Under the pieces are notes generated by a model. It searched no databases and was not told where the DNA came from. It was given only the letters and a program-made list of their open reading frames with translations. Shown here piece after piece: positions 35,084 to 44,687 of a stretch of DNA of 64,000 bases (the first letter of the stretch is position 1; each line of letters begins with the position of its first letter). Origin of the DNA: an uncultured Collinsella sp. (GTDB lineage: Bacteria; Actinomycetota; Coriobacteriia; Coriobacteriales; Coriobacteriaceae); the NCBI GenBank assembly GCA_900768795.1, contig CAAGEH010000003.1, positions 62,001 to 126,000 of the forward strand, given 5' to 3'. A program made the translations under genes and the position numbers.

Positions 35084-35869
35084 CTACTCGTCGTATTCTT
35101 CTGCCGCCTGTCCACACGAAGCGGTGGTGCCGCCATCGACGCAGAGCACCTGTCCGGTGATGAACCCCGCATCGTCGCTTGCGAGGAAGCATGCCGCGCG
35201 AGCGATGTCCTCAACCTGTCCGGTTCTTCCCAAGGGGATACGGTCGATAAAGGGCGTGGCCTTTTCGGGGTTGGTCCAGACGCTGCGGTTTAAATCGGTG
35301 GCGGTGATACAGGGCGCGACGCCGTTGACGCGTACGCCTACAGGGCCGTAGTCGATGGCGAGGCAGCGAATGAGACCCACTACGGCATGTTTGGAGGCGT
35401 TGTAGGCATGCTGGCGGTAATCGCCTCCGATCCCGCTCACGCTTGCGGTTTGCACGATGTTCCCCTTGGACTCGATGAGATAGGGAAGCGCAAATTTTGC
35501 TAGGTAGAAGAGTGAATCGACATTGACGGCGAACAGCTTGTGCCATGAGGATTCGGGAAACTCGGTAAAGGGTCCCGTGGTAAAGATGTCTGCGTTGTTC
35601 ATCAAAACGTCGAGGTGACCGAATTTTTCAACGGTGTGCTCAACGAGCGCTTTGCAGCTCTGCTCATCGGATACGTCACAGACGGTTGCGATGCACTCGG
35701 GATATGCGGCAACGGTTTCCCGTGCACTGTCGATATCGATATCCGAAGCGACGACGATGGCACCGTTTTCGGCAAAAGCGCGCGCAATGGAACGACCGAT
35801 GCCGCGAGCCGCGCCGGTAACGATGACGACTTTTCCTTCAAAAGGATACGTGTTGGAAGTGATGCTCAT
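35084..35869 (-). CDS. Short-chain dehydrogenase/reductase
   Basis: 261 residues. Motifs: TGAARGIG (about residues 19-26), CDVSDEQ, MNNAD in place of NNAG, catalytic Ser in TASVSG and YNASK (about 159-163), then GRTGQVEDIARAACFLASDD and GQVLCVDGG. A FabG/7-alpha-hydroxysteroid-dehydrogenase-like SDR; in a gut organism a bile-acid or sugar-alcohol substrate is possible but not shown. AGGAG precedes ATG 35869. It is only about 25% like the neighbouring SDR by eye, so the two are not a recent duplicate. Confidence 0.85.
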   Translation of the reverse strand: MSITSNTYPFEGKVVIVTGAARGIGRSIARAFAENGAIVVASDIDIDSARETVAAYPECIATVCDVSDEQSCKALVEHTVEKFGHLDVLMNNADIFTTGPFTEFPESSWHKLFAVNVDSLFYLAKFALPYLIESKGNIVQTASVSGIGGDYRQHAYNASKHAVVGLIRCLAIDYGPVGVRVNGVAPCITATDLNRSVWTNPEKATPFIDRIPLGRTGQVEDIARAACFLASDDAGFITGQVLCVDGGTTASCGQAAEEYDE

Positions 35870-36042
35870 GAGATGCTCCTAGCCGTATGATGCGCCGCGA
35901 TGTATCCGCACATCGCGTGCGATGCTGAAGGGGTCCATCAAAGCTGGGCATCTCTGATACCTATTACGATACCGTTTTGAAATAAATAGGATAGAGACGA
36001 ACGCGCCATTTATCGGTATTATCGTGCCACTATGCAGGCTGT

Positions 36043-36990
36043 CTATTGCCCGCTCGGCCGGTTGACGATCACGATTCCCACGCTGACCAATACCAGCGCG
36101 ATAATCGCGAACAGGGGACTCACCGCGTTCGCCTCTCCGAGGAATACGGCAGACATCGCGGCTCCGAAAACGGGCGTCATGAAACCGAAGATACTCACGC
36201 GGCTCACAGGGTTGACGATGAGGAGCTTAGACCAGAGGGTATATGCCATGGCGGAGATAAAGCCCATGTAGATGATGAGCGTGATCGCTGGCGCTGGCGA
36301 GGTGGGCGTGAGGCGCCCACCCATGGCAACGCCGCATATGAGCAAGACGATGCCGCCTACCATGAACTGCCATCCGGAGAGCGTGACGGCATCGTGGGTA
36401 CGGCCGAGAACGGCGATAAAGCAGGTCGAGAGCGCTCCGGCGATGGTGCTGAGCAGGATGAATCCCTCGCCGTTGAATGTGAACGTAGCTGCGTTGCTAC
36501 CGGCGCCGCCGAGGTTTACGAGAATCACGCCGGCAAAGCCGATGGTGCAGCCCACAAGAGCCTTGCGGGAAAGGCACTCGGTTCTAAAGATGAGTGCGGC
36601 AAAGAGGATGGCGAAGAAATACGAAGCAGCGCCGATAATCGAGCTGGTGATGCCTGCGGCGTGGGAAAGGCCGCCGTAGAAAAAGAAATATTGCAGCACG
36701 GTTTGAAAGAGCGCGAGGATACAGATGGGACCGATGTCGCGCCGCCGGGGTAAAAGTGCATGGCGCTGAGCCAAGCTGACGCCGAGGACCACCATGATGC
36801 CGGCGATGGTGAAACGCGTCCCGGCAAAAACGAGCCGCGAGGCGACGTCCGTTCCGGTGATGCCAAAGAGCTCGTAGCCTATCTTTACGCAGGGGTATGC
36901 CGACCCCCAGAGCCCACAGCTGATGAGGCAACCCAATATCAACCCGGGTAAGGTGGCAAGAAACGGTTTTTCGGTTCGTGTGCTAATCAT
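36043..36990 (-). CDS. EamA/DMT-family exporter
   Basis: 315 residues with about ten hydrophobic segments in two EamA repeats (for example GCLISCGLWGSAYPCVKIGYE at the start, of which SCGLWGSAYPCVK is diagnostic, and FISAMAYTLWSKLL in the second half). Such drug/metabolite exporters move small metabolites or amino acids out of the cell. The start ATG 36990 has no good ribosome site; its bases overlap the stop of a five-codon frame (ATGATTAG), so the N-terminus is less certain than the family. Confidence 0.8.
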   Translation of the reverse strand: MISTRTEKPFLATLPGLILGCLISCGLWGSAYPCVKIGYELFGITGTDVASRLVFAGTRFTIAGIMVVLGVSLAQRHALLPRRRDIGPICILALFQTVLQYFFFYGGLSHAAGITSSIIGAASYFFAILFAALIFRTECLSRKALVGCTIGFAGVILVNLGGAGSNAATFTFNGEGFILLSTIAGALSTCFIAVLGRTHDAVTLSGWQFMVGGIVLLICGVAMGGRLTPTSPAPAITLIIYMGFISAMAYTLWSKLLIVNPVSRVSIFGFMTPVFGAAMSAVFLGEANAVSPLFAIIALVLVSVGIVIVNRPSGQ

Positions 36991-37133
36991 AGGGACTCAT
37001 GATACATGACCTTGGGGAGCGATTGCCTTGAGGTGTGCGCCTCTTTGTTGCTTGGGAGGGGGCTAGTGCGGTGACGATATCGCCGTCGTTCCCACGGACG
37101 TGAACGCATTTAATTCGACAAGCAACTCCGTTG

Positions 37134-37163
37134 GAAAAAGAGCCGACCCCGTGGGGCCGGCTC
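37134..37163 (-). terminator. Intrinsic terminator for purL
   Basis: GAGCCGACCCC (37140-37150) and its partner GGGGCCGGCTC (37153-37163) form a GC-rich hairpin; on the minus strand it is followed by TTTTT (complement of 37135-37139). It lies about 30 bp past the purL stop. Confidence 0.85.
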
Positions 37164-37193
37164 CAGTAGGTCAACCGTTGTGTTGCGAAGCGC

Positions 37194-40100
37194 TTATGCG
37201 AAGTACGCTACGCCGCTCTCGAAGATGGGCATCAATTTGTTGCCCGGAACGTTGGCGTAGAGATTCTCGCCGCGACGCTCCACGTGTCCCATCTTGCCGA
37301 AGACGCGGCCGTCGGGGCTGGTGATGCCCTCGATGGCGGCGACGGAGCCGTTGGGGTTGACGGAGAGGTCCATGCTGGGCACGCCCGCCTCGTCCACGTA
37401 CTGCGTTGCCACCTGACCGGCGGCAATCAGCTTCTGCAGCACCTCGTCGTTGGCAACGAAGCGTCCCTCGCCGTGGCTGATGGCAACGGTGTAGGGCTCG
37501 CTCATATCGCACTGCGCCAGCCATGGGCTCAAGTTCGAGGCAATGCGCGTGCGCACCAGGCGGCTCTGATGGCGGCCGATGGTGTTGAACGTGAGCGTGG
37601 GCGCATTCGGCGTGGCGTCAACAATGTCGCCATAGGGCACGAGCCCCAGCTTGATGAGCGCCTGGAATCCGTTGCAGATGCCTAGCATGAGTCCGTCGCG
37701 CTTCTGCAGCAGTTCGCGTACGGCTTCGGTGACCTCGGGGGCGCGGAAGAACGCGGTGATGAACTTGGCGGAGCCGTCGGGCTCGTCGCCGCCGGAGAAG
37801 CCGCCAGGAATCATGACGATCTGGCTCTCGCGGATACGGCGAGCAAGCTCATGCGTGCTTTCGGCGACTGCCTCGGGCGAGAGGTTGTTGATGACGAACG
37901 TGTCGGCATCGGCGCCGGCGGCACGGAAGGCGCGTGCGGTGTCGTACTCGCAGTTGTTGCCCGGGAACACGGGGATGATCACGCGCGGACGTGTGAACTT
38001 CTCGCCTGCATAGGTAAAGGGCGCGGGCGCCTTGTACTCGATCGCGGGCACGTCGATAAGCGGAGTGTGCTCGGTCTTGGAGCGATAGGGGAAGACACTC
38101 TCGATCGCTCCCTCCCAGGCGTCCTGCAGCTGCGCGAGGTCGACGGTCTCGCCGCCCATGCACAGCGTGTACGCCTCGGTGGTGTTACCGACTTCGTGCA
38201 CGTGGATATGATCACTGTGCGCGGGAATCTCTGCATCGTCGGCAAGCTCGATGATAAAGCTGCCGTAAGCGGGAGCAAACTGGGTGTCGACGGGCACATG
38301 CGGGTCGACGTCGAGGCCGATGCCGTTGCCGACGCACATCTTGAACATTGCCTCGGCTGCGCCACCGTAACCCGGCGTGGAGATGGCGAGTGCGTCCCCG
38401 GAAGCGGTGAGCTTCTCGACGATGTCGAACACCTCGAGCAGGCCCTTCGTGTCGGGCATCCAGCGCTTGTCGTAATGGGCGGGATCGATGCAGACCACGC
38501 GATGGCCAGCACCCTTGAACTCGGGGGAGACGGCGCGTGCGGCGCGGCCCACGGCGACGGCGAAGGAGATGAGGGTGGGCGGGACGTTGAGCTCGGAGCC
38601 GTCCTGCTCGAAGCTGCCGCTCATGGAGTCCTTGCCGCCGATGGCGCCGGCACCCAGGTCGATCTGCGCCATAAGGGCACCGAGCACGGCCGCGACGGGC
38701 TTGCCCCAACGCTCGGGAACGTCGCGCAGGCGCTCGAAGTACTCCTGGAAGGAGAGATACGCGCGGTTGTGCTCAAAGCCCGCGGCGACAAGCTTGGAAA
38801 TGGATTCAACTACGGAGAGGTAAGCGCCTGCGTACTGGTCTGCCTCCATGAGGTAGGGGTTGAAACCCCAGGCCATGGCGCTCGCCGTGGTGGTCTCGCC
38901 GTCAACGGGGAACTTGGCGACCATTGCAGAGGTCGGCGTGAGCTGTGTCTTGCCGCCAAAGGGCATGAGCACGGTGGCAGCGCCGATGGTGGAGTCGAAA
39001 CGCTCGGAGAGACCCTTGTTGGAGGCGACGTTGAGGTCGGTTACGAGCGAGGTCATGCGCTCGGAGAGCGTGGCACCCTTCCAGCTGGGCTGCCAGACGG
39101 ACTGTGCAGGGACGTGCGCCGCCTGGTGCTTGGGCGCGCCATTGGAGTTGAGAAACTCACGCGACAGGTCGACGATGGCCGTGCCGTTCCAAGCCATGCG
39201 CATACGCGGCTCGGCGGTAACCTCGGCGATGACGGTCGCCTCGAGGTTCTCTTCGGCGGCGTAGCCCATGAACTCGTCGACGTCCTCGTCGGCGACGGCG
39301 ACGGCCATGCGTTCCTGCGACTCGGAGATGGCGAGCTCGGTGCCATCGAGGCCCTCGTACTTCTTGGTTACCTGGTCGAGGTCGACATAGAGGCCGTCGG
39401 CGAGCTCGCCCACGGCGACCGAGACGCCGCCGGCGCCAAAGTCGTTGCAGCGCTTGATGAGACGGCAGGCGTCGCCGCGGCGGAAGAGACGCTGGAGCTT
39501 GCGCTCGACGGGTGCGTTGCCCTTCTGAACCTCGGCGCCCGAGGTCTCGACGGATTCGGTGTTCTGCGTTTTGGACGAACCGGTTGCACCGCCGATACCA
39601 TCGCGGCCGGTGCGACCACCGAGCAGGATGATCTTGTCGGTGGGGGCGGGGCACTCGCGACGTACGTGGTCGGCGGGGGTAGCGCCCACGACGGCGCCCA
39701 CCTCCATGCGCTTGGCGGTGTAGCCCGGGTGATAGAGCTCGGAGACCTGACCGGTGGCAAGGCCGATCTGGTTGCCGTAGCTCGAGTAGCCGGCGGCGGC
39801 GGTGGTCACGAGTTTGCGCTGGGGGAGCTTGCCCTCAAGCGTTTGCGAGACAGGGACCGTGGGGTCGGATGCGCCGGTCACGCGCATTGCCTGGTAGACG
39901 TAGCTGCGGCCGGAAAGCGGGTCGCGGATGGCGCCGCCGATGCAGGTCGCTGCGCCGCCGCAGGGCTCGATCTCGGTGGGGTGGTTGTGCGTCTCGTTCT
40001 TAAAGAGGAAGAGCCAGTCCTGATCCTCGCCGTCGACATCGACCTTGACCTTGACGGTGCAGGCGTTGATTTCCTCGGATTCGTCGAGGTTGGTGAGCTG

Positions 40101-40940
40101 GCCGGTCTTCTTGAGGTACTTGGCGCCGATGGTGCCCATGTCCATGAGGCAGACGGGCTTAGCGTCGCGGCCGAGCTCGTGGCGAATCTCCATGTAGCGG
40201 TCGAAGGCCTTCTGGACTACAGCGTCGTCGATGGCGACGTCGGTGAGCTGCGTGCCAAAGGTGGTGTGACGGCAGTGATCGGACCAGTAGGTGTCGATCA
40301 CGCGGATCTCGGTGATGGTGGGGTCGCGTCCCTCGTCGCGGAAGTACTGCTGGCAAAACGCGATGTCCGCCTCGTCCATGGCAAGACCGCGGTCGGCGAT
40401 AAACTGCGCGAGCCCCGCCTCGTCGAGCTCGCAAAATCCGTCGAGGACTTCGACGGGGGCGGGCTCGGGCGTGGCGACTTTGAGCGTCTCAGGCATATCG
40501 AGCGAGGCGATGCGCGCCTCGACCGGGTTTACCACGTAGTGCTTGATGGTCTCGACTTCGGCGTCCGAAAGAGCGCCCTCGAGGACGTAGACCTTGGCGG
40601 AGCGCACATCGGGACGTTCGCCCTGGGAGATGAGCTGCACGCACTCGCTTGCGGAGTCGGCGCGCTGGTCGAACTGGCCGGGCAGGAACTCGACGGCAAA
40701 TACGGCATTGGTGCCGCAATCGGGCAGCTCCGCATAGGTCACATCGACCTGCGGCTCGCTAAAAACGGTGGATACGCAGGAGTTGAAGAGCTCTTCGCTG
40801 ATGCCTTCCACGTCGTAGCGGTTGATGATGCGCACGCGGCTGAGACCCTTGATGCCGAGGATTTCTGCAAGCTCGGCCTTGAGCTGCTGCGCCTCCACGT
40901 CAAATCCTGGTTTTTTCTCCACGTAGATGCGAGAGACCAT
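37194..40940 (-). CDS. purL: Phosphoribosylformylglycinamidine synthase, single-chain
   Basis: 1248 residues, the length of the large single-chain enzyme that makes FGAM from FGAR, glutamine and ATP in purine synthesis. The N-terminal FGAM domain leads to two PurM-like synthase units with DTYWSDHCRHTTF, NETHNHPTEIEPCGGA and DFGAGG, and a C-terminal class I glutamine amidotransferase with VFPGNNCEYDTARAF, nucleophile Cys in LGICNGFQ, and the His/Glu of SHGEGRF. The start ATG 40940 follows AGGAAGGCA; an upstream in-frame ATG near 41060 is unsupported. No purine riboswitch is visible upstream. Transcription ends at the hairpin after the stop. Confidence 0.95.
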   Translation of the reverse strand: MVSRIYVEKKPGFDVEAQQLKAELAEILGIKGLSRVRIINRYDVEGISEELFNSCVSTVFSEPQVDVTYAELPDCGTNAVFAVEFLPGQFDQRADSASECVQLISQGERPDVRSAKVYVLEGALSDAEVETIKHYVVNPVEARIASLDMPETLKVATPEPAPVEVLDGFCELDEAGLAQFIADRGLAMDEADIAFCQQYFRDEGRDPTITEIRVIDTYWSDHCRHTTFGTQLTDVAIDDAVVQKAFDRYMEIRHELGRDAKPVCLMDMGTIGAKYLKKTGQLTNLDESEEINACTVKVKVDVDGEDQDWLFLFKNETHNHPTEIEPCGGAATCIGGAIRDPLSGRSYVYQAMRVTGASDPTVPVSQTLEGKLPQRKLVTTAAAGYSSYGNQIGLATGQVSELYHPGYTAKRMEVGAVVGATPADHVRRECPAPTDKIILLGGRTGRDGIGGATGSSKTQNTESVETSGAEVQKGNAPVERKLQRLFRRGDACRLIKRCNDFGAGGVSVAVGELADGLYVDLDQVTKKYEGLDGTELAISESQERMAVAVADEDVDEFMGYAAEENLEATVIAEVTAEPRMRMAWNGTAIVDLSREFLNSNGAPKHQAAHVPAQSVWQPSWKGATLSERMTSLVTDLNVASNKGLSERFDSTIGAATVLMPFGGKTQLTPTSAMVAKFPVDGETTTASAMAWGFNPYLMEADQYAGAYLSVVESISKLVAAGFEHNRAYLSFQEYFERLRDVPERWGKPVAAVLGALMAQIDLGAGAIGGKDSMSGSFEQDGSELNVPPTLISFAVAVGRAARAVSPEFKGAGHRVVCIDPAHYDKRWMPDTKGLLEVFDIVEKLTASGDALAISTPGYGGAAEAMFKMCVGNGIGLDVDPHVPVDTQFAPAYGSFIIELADDAEIPAHSDHIHVHEVGNTTEAYTLCMGGETVDLAQLQDAWEGAIESVFPYRSKTEHTPLIDVPAIEYKAPAPFTYAGEKFTRPRVIIPVFPGNNCEYDTARAFRAAGADADTFVINNLSPEAVAESTHELARRIRESQIVMIPGGFSGGDEPDGSAKFITAFFRAPEVTEAVRELLQKRDGLMLGICNGFQALIKLGLVPYGDIVDATPNAPTLTFNTIGRHQSRLVRTRIASNLSPWLAQCDMSEPYTVAISHGEGRFVANDEVLQKLIAAGQVATQYVDEAGVPSMDLSVNPNGSVAAIEGITSPDGRVFGKMGHVERRGENLYANVPGNKLMPIFESGVAYFA

Positions 40941-41167
40941 TGTTGCTGCCTTCCTGTCGGTTGGGCGTGACTGCTTAGCTGCGGCGGCGGTCGGCATCTG
41001 CGGTTTCAGAGGCTGCCTTAAGCCGCGAGCTTGATAAACGTCATTATGATACGACAGCAAATCGTTTTTGCGCTCTAGGGCGAGGTCGAATGCTGAATTG
41101 CCATTTCTTTGGCGGTGTTGTTGCCTGGGTGGCTGAGGCGGTGATCCCCGATGCGGTTGGGCGGCGA

Positions 41168-41213
41168 TGCTCGATGAGGGCGGATGGCGGTGCTCGATGA
41201 GGGCGGACGGCGA
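41168..41213. repeat. 23-bp tandem duplication upstream of purL
   Basis: TGCTCGATGAGGGCGGA starts both units (41168-41190 and 41191-41213), which differ at about two positions. Confidence 0.8.
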
Positions 41214-41258
41214 TTGCCGCGCGCGAGCGGTTAGGAGGCGATTTGCCGTTGCGCGCCG

Positions 41259-41321
41259 ATATGTCGTCCGTGTGGGACGGTTTTCGGCTTCAAAGCGGGA
41301 TCCGGGGACGACAAATGCCTG
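41259..41321. repeat. Single copy of the dispersed 62-bp repeat
   Basis: This 63-bp stretch starts ATATGTCGTCC and ends GGACGACAAATGCCTG; it is the same element as the three tandem copies at 42809-42994, 1.5 kb away. Its ends TGTCGTCC and GGACGACA are reverse complements, so the unit can fold. Confidence 0.85.
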
Positions 41322-41350
41322 CCATGCTGCTCTCGCCTCGCTTCGCTAAA

Positions 41351-41469
41351 GCATCGCACCTTAAAGTATCGCACCCTGCAAATTGCGCGCCGCGCTTCGC
41401 TTAAGCCCTGCAAATTGCGCGCCGCGCTTCGCTTAAGCATCGCACCTTAAAGTATCGCACCCTGCAAAT
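41351..41469. repeat. Nested direct repeats downstream of the AbiEi-like gene
   Basis: A perfect 32-bp tandem pair (41374-41405 and 41406-41437, starting CCCTGCAAATTGCGCGCCG) is flanked by two copies of a 33-bp sequence (41351-41383 and 41437-41469, starting GCATCGCACCTTAAAGTATC). The pattern looks like an unequal-crossover duplication. The 563-bp gap 40941-41503 holds only repeats and the purL promoter region. Confidence 0.85.
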
Positions 41470-41503
41470 AGTGCGATGCGCTCCGCTCTGCTAGCCGCAT
41501 CCG

Positions 41504-42502
41504 CTAAAAGGCGATGCGCTCCATCCACTCGGGAATCGGAGTTTGCCGTATACCGGCAATATCGAGCATTTGCGCAAGTCTGCTCGGATTCCAAACGTCA
41601 CGCATGGTGAACCGCACGAGTGGATGCCCATAGAGCGAGATGTGCGACTCCCGTTGCCGCTCTTTTACGAGCACGTCCGTCGCAGTTTTTCCTTTGAGGA
41701 TATTTGCATCGGTGTATTTGACGTACCCGTCCAGCTCGCTCAAGGTCAGGCTGTGCGCCATGCGGTCCCATGCAAAATCGTTTCGCATGATGTGCGCCGG
41801 GTCGAGTGGGTCGGAAAGCGTGTATTGCAAATGATCGGGCGCAAAACCGGTGGCGATCATGGTTGCACGCGCAAACGACTCCCCGCCGCTTTCTGCGCGT
41901 TCGTCTGCATGCAACATGGTCTGACGCGCCGTGAAATGCCGGGCAGCCGGGCGTCCGCGCGACATGGAATCAATAGCTTGCAGAGTCTCATCCTTGTTGA
42001 GCGAAAGCCGCGAAAGCGCTGAGTCGGCGATGGACAAACCATCTCGAAATCCAAGCGCGTAAAGACAGGTGCAGACTGTCTGCGCAGGAGACGTTGCGCG
42101 CACCGAACCGATGCGTGCGATTTCGGGCTCGCGAAGATAGTGACGCTCAATGTACCGTCTTGGTTTTGAAGAAGGCCGAGAGCTTCCGCATACATGGATA
42201 CGGTTCAAATGCTTCCAGGACACTTCGAGTCCGTAAAGGCATGCGGCGCTGTACGAGCAGAAAATCCAAGTCGGATGGATATCGCTGAGCGTTCTCACGA
42301 CGGCGAGATGCCGTTCAGCGGGGTTGAGCCTATCCCAAGTTGATTTGCGGGCAAACATGCCGGGCATGGGGGAAACGACCGTTCTGCCGATTCTGCGATA
42401 GAGAGCCTTGCGAAGTCCGCCTGCCGGGGGATCAAGGAGCTTGCCCCGACGCTCCGCATCAAGAAACAGATTGTGAACGAGTTGGTCGTTTGATTTAGCC
42501 AT
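41504..42502 (-). CDS. AbiEi-like / DUF559-like protein
   Basis: 332 residues. The first 150 residues resemble the AbiEi antitoxin-type winged helix and its follow-on (FARKSTWDRLNPAERHLAVV, IFCSYSAACLYGLEVSW, RIHVCGSSRPS). The C-terminal 120 residues look like a DUF559/Vsr-type PD-(D/E)XK nuclease fold: GESFARATMIATGF, an Asp in MRNDFAWD and ELDGYVKY with Glu, Asp and Lys, then HPLVRFTMRDVWN. Such proteins are common as lone genes in actinobacteria. Whether it acts as antitoxin, nuclease or both is unknown; no AbiEii partner is adjacent. The start is ATG 42502; the 616-bp gap beyond it carries the 62-bp repeats. Confidence 0.6.
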   Translation of the reverse strand: MAKSNDQLVHNLFLDAERRGKLLDPPAGGLRKALYRRIGRTVVSPMPGMFARKSTWDRLNPAERHLAVVRTLSDIHPTWIFCSYSAACLYGLEVSWKHLNRIHVCGSSRPSSKPRRYIERHYLREPEIARIGSVRATSPAQTVCTCLYALGFRDGLSIADSALSRLSLNKDETLQAIDSMSRGRPAARHFTARQTMLHADERAESGGESFARATMIATGFAPDHLQYTLSDPLDPAHIMRNDFAWDRMAHSLTLSELDGYVKYTDANILKGKTATDVLVKERQRESHISLYGHPLVRFTMRDVWNPSRLAQMLDIAGIRQTPIPEWMERIAF

Positions 42503-42808
42503 GTTGTCGCCTTTGACGAAGGTGGGTGGGACAACGCTATCAGCCGTTTCTTGTCACTTTCTTGCCGAGGACCTTGTCACGATTTTTAAAGTCGCAGCTT
42601 GGGGTTTTGAGAGTATCGATGACATTTTTTCTGCCTATCGGTAGACGGTCGTTTTTGCTCTCTTGGCGGTTGCTCGAGGCGCTTTGCGTGCCGGTTGCTT
42701 TTGAGCGTGTCGTCTGGGTGGGCAGACAGGGGAGCGGAGTGTGGCGCGCGGGCGGAGGACGGAGCGTGGCATGCGGTTGGCGTTCGGGTGGAGGATGGCG
42801 TGCGGCCG

Positions 42809-42994
42809 ATATGTCGTCTGCGCGGGACAGTTCCCGGCCCGAAAGCGGCTCACGGGGACGACAAATGCTGATATGTCGTCCTTTTGGGACGGTTTTCGGC
42901 TTCAAAGTGGTACCCGGGGACGACAAATGCTGATATGTCGTCCTTGTGGGACGGTTTTCGGCTCCAAAATGGGACGCACGGACGACAAATGCTG
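42809..42994. repeat. Three tandem copies of a 62-bp repeat
   Basis: Units 42809-42870, 42871-42932 and 42933-42994 each start ATATGTCGTC and end GACGACAAATGCTG. Units 2 and 3 differ by about ten positions and unit 1 is more divergent. The terminal TGTCGTCC and GGACGACA are reverse complements, so hairpins can form within a unit or across each junction (loop about 10 bp). A fourth copy is at 41259. The array ends about 120 bp before the antiporter gene and could be part of its leader or a transcription-control region. Confidence 0.9.
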
Positions 42995-43118
42995 TTGCAG
43001 CACTCTGCGCCGGCGCCTGTTCTGCCCGCGTTGCTGGAGGCGCAGCGGCATTTCCGCACTTGCCGGCATACATCGCGGCGCCTACGGGTACAAACGGCAA
43101 ATACGAAAGGACCCCTTC

Positions 43119-44687
43119 ATGGCTTTTGTCTCCCTCGCTGTTATCGCGCTTGTCGCGTTTGTTACGCCGTTCGTCGCATCGGCGATTCCCGGAAAGATGA
43201 TTCCCGAAACCGTGTTTCTGCTGGTAGCTGGAGCGGTTTTGGGACCACATATGCTCAATATCATTCATATCGATGCCGAGGTTTCGCTCGTTTCCGAGCT
43301 TGGCCTGGCGTTTCTCTTTCTGCTTGCGGGTTTTGAAATCGACCCTAAGAACCTGACGGGGACCGAAGGACGCTGGGGGCTGGGCACGTGGGTTGTGACG
43401 TTCGGTATCGCTTGGCTTGCCGTTCGCTTTACGCCTTGGTTCTCGGTGAGTCATTTCGACGGTATCGCCGTGACGCTCGCGCTTACCTCGACCGCGCTCG
43501 GCACGCTCGTTCCCATCCTGCGCGAGCGCTCTCTTGTGGGCACGCGCGTGGGCGATTCGATTCTCGCGTACGGTACCTGGGGCGAGCTCGGCCCCGTGCT
43601 CGCCATGTCTGTGCTGCTTTCGGCGCGCACGGGCATCGAGACCCTTGTTGTGCTGGGGATTTTTGCCTTGGCATGCGTGGGGCTCGCGGTGGTGCCGGCG
43701 AGGTCCCATAGGATGGGCAATCGCTTCTTCAGGTTTGTTCAAGAGCATGCCGACACCACGTCGCAAACCCTTGTGCGCCTGACGGTGCTCATCCTCGTTG
43801 CGCTGGTGGCGCTTTCCGCGGTGTTCGATCTCGATATCGTTCTCGGTGCATTTGCCGCCGGCTTCGTGCTGCGCTTCATTATCCCCGAGGGCAACCATAC
43901 GCTCGAAACCAAGCTCGACGGTCTCGCCTATGGCTTTTTGATTCCCGTGTTCTTTACCGTATCGGGCGCAAAGATCGACCTGACGGCCGTGGCGTCGCGT
44001 CCGGGCCTGCTCGTGGGATTTATCGTGGCGCTGTTGCTGATTCGCGCGGTGCCCATCGTGATTTCGATGAGCATCTGCCCTGCTACGCGCGATGTTACGC
44101 CGCACGGTCGCCTGACCGTCGCGCTTTACTGTACCACGGCGCTGCCGATTATCGTCGCCGTGACGAGCGTCGCGGTGAACGCAGGCGCCATGTCGCAATC
44201 GACCGCTTCGGTGATGGTTGCCGCGGGCGCCATCACGGTGTTTCTGATGCCGCTCTTGGCGCAGGGAACCTATCGCGTCGTCGATGCCGCGCCTGCGGCT
44301 GCTGTTGCCGAGGTCGTCGAGGACCCGCGCCATGCAGCATCGATTATTCGACAGCATATCGACGTGGCAAAGCTGCTCGAGCGTCAGCATCAGATCATGA
44401 CGTCGCATGGATACGGTCGCGCCTACGACGGTGCGCCGACGTGGGACAGCATTGCCGAGCACCTGCGCGAGGACGCCCGGAATCGCAAGAACGTGGACGA
44501 CCTGATTGCCAATGCAGCACATCAGCTGGCCGATCGCACGCATGAGGACCTCGTCAATCCCGAGGCGATGACACCTCAGGAGCGCCGTCGCATGGAGCGC
44601 GCGCGTATAGCGGTGCGCGAGTATCGCCGTCGCATGCTCGAACTCAATGCCTTGGATGATGACGCCGACGAGGACGATGACAGGTAG
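43119..44687 (+). CDS. Cation:proton antiporter (CPA2, Kef/NapA type)
   Basis: 522 residues with about 12 membrane segments: IPETVFLLVAGAVLGPHML, ELGLAFLFLLAGFEID, LTSTALGTLVPILRE, VLGAFAAGFVLRFI and FFTVSGAKIDL are CPA2-type landmarks. The hydrophilic C-tail (about 400-522) is charged and helical, without a visible RCK/TrkA-N nucleotide domain. It would exchange Na+ or K+ for protons. ATG 43119 follows GAAAGG; the open frame runs upstream through the repeat array but that part has no ribosome site. Confidence 0.85.
   Translation: MAFVSLAVIALVAFVTPFVASAIPGKMIPETVFLLVAGAVLGPHMLNIIHIDAEVSLVSELGLAFLFLLAGFEIDPKNLTGTEGRWGLGTWVVTFGIAWLAVRFTPWFSVSHFDGIAVTLALTSTALGTLVPILRERSLVGTRVGDSILAYGTWGELGPVLAMSVLLSARTGIETLVVLGIFALACVGLAVVPARSHRMGNRFFRFVQEHADTTSQTLVRLTVLILVALVALSAVFDLDIVLGAFAAGFVLRFIIPEGNHTLETKLDGLAYGFLIPVFFTVSGAKIDLTAVASRPGLLVGFIVALLLIRAVPIVISMSICPATRDVTPHGRLTVALYCTTALPIIVAVTSVAVNAGAMSQSTASVMVAAGAITVFLMPLLAQGTYRVVDAAPAAAVAEVVEDPRHAASIIRQHIDVAKLLERQHQIMTSHGYGRAYDGAPTWDSIAEHLREDARNRKNVDDLIANAAHQLADRTHEDLVNPEAMTPQERRRMERARIAVREYRRRMLELNALDDDADEDDDR

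Noticed and set aside
37851..40970. Long antisense open frame of over 1000 codons opposite purL
   Set aside because: It mirrors purL codons in a GC-rich gene, is low-complexity (Gly/Asp/His/Val) and has no start signal or family match.
40941..41166. Purine riboswitch upstream of purL
   Set aside because: The leader lacks the conserved purine-aptamer loops and only short repeats are seen.
42809..42994. CRISPR array
   Set aside because: The units are directly adjacent with no spacers, and there are no cas genes.
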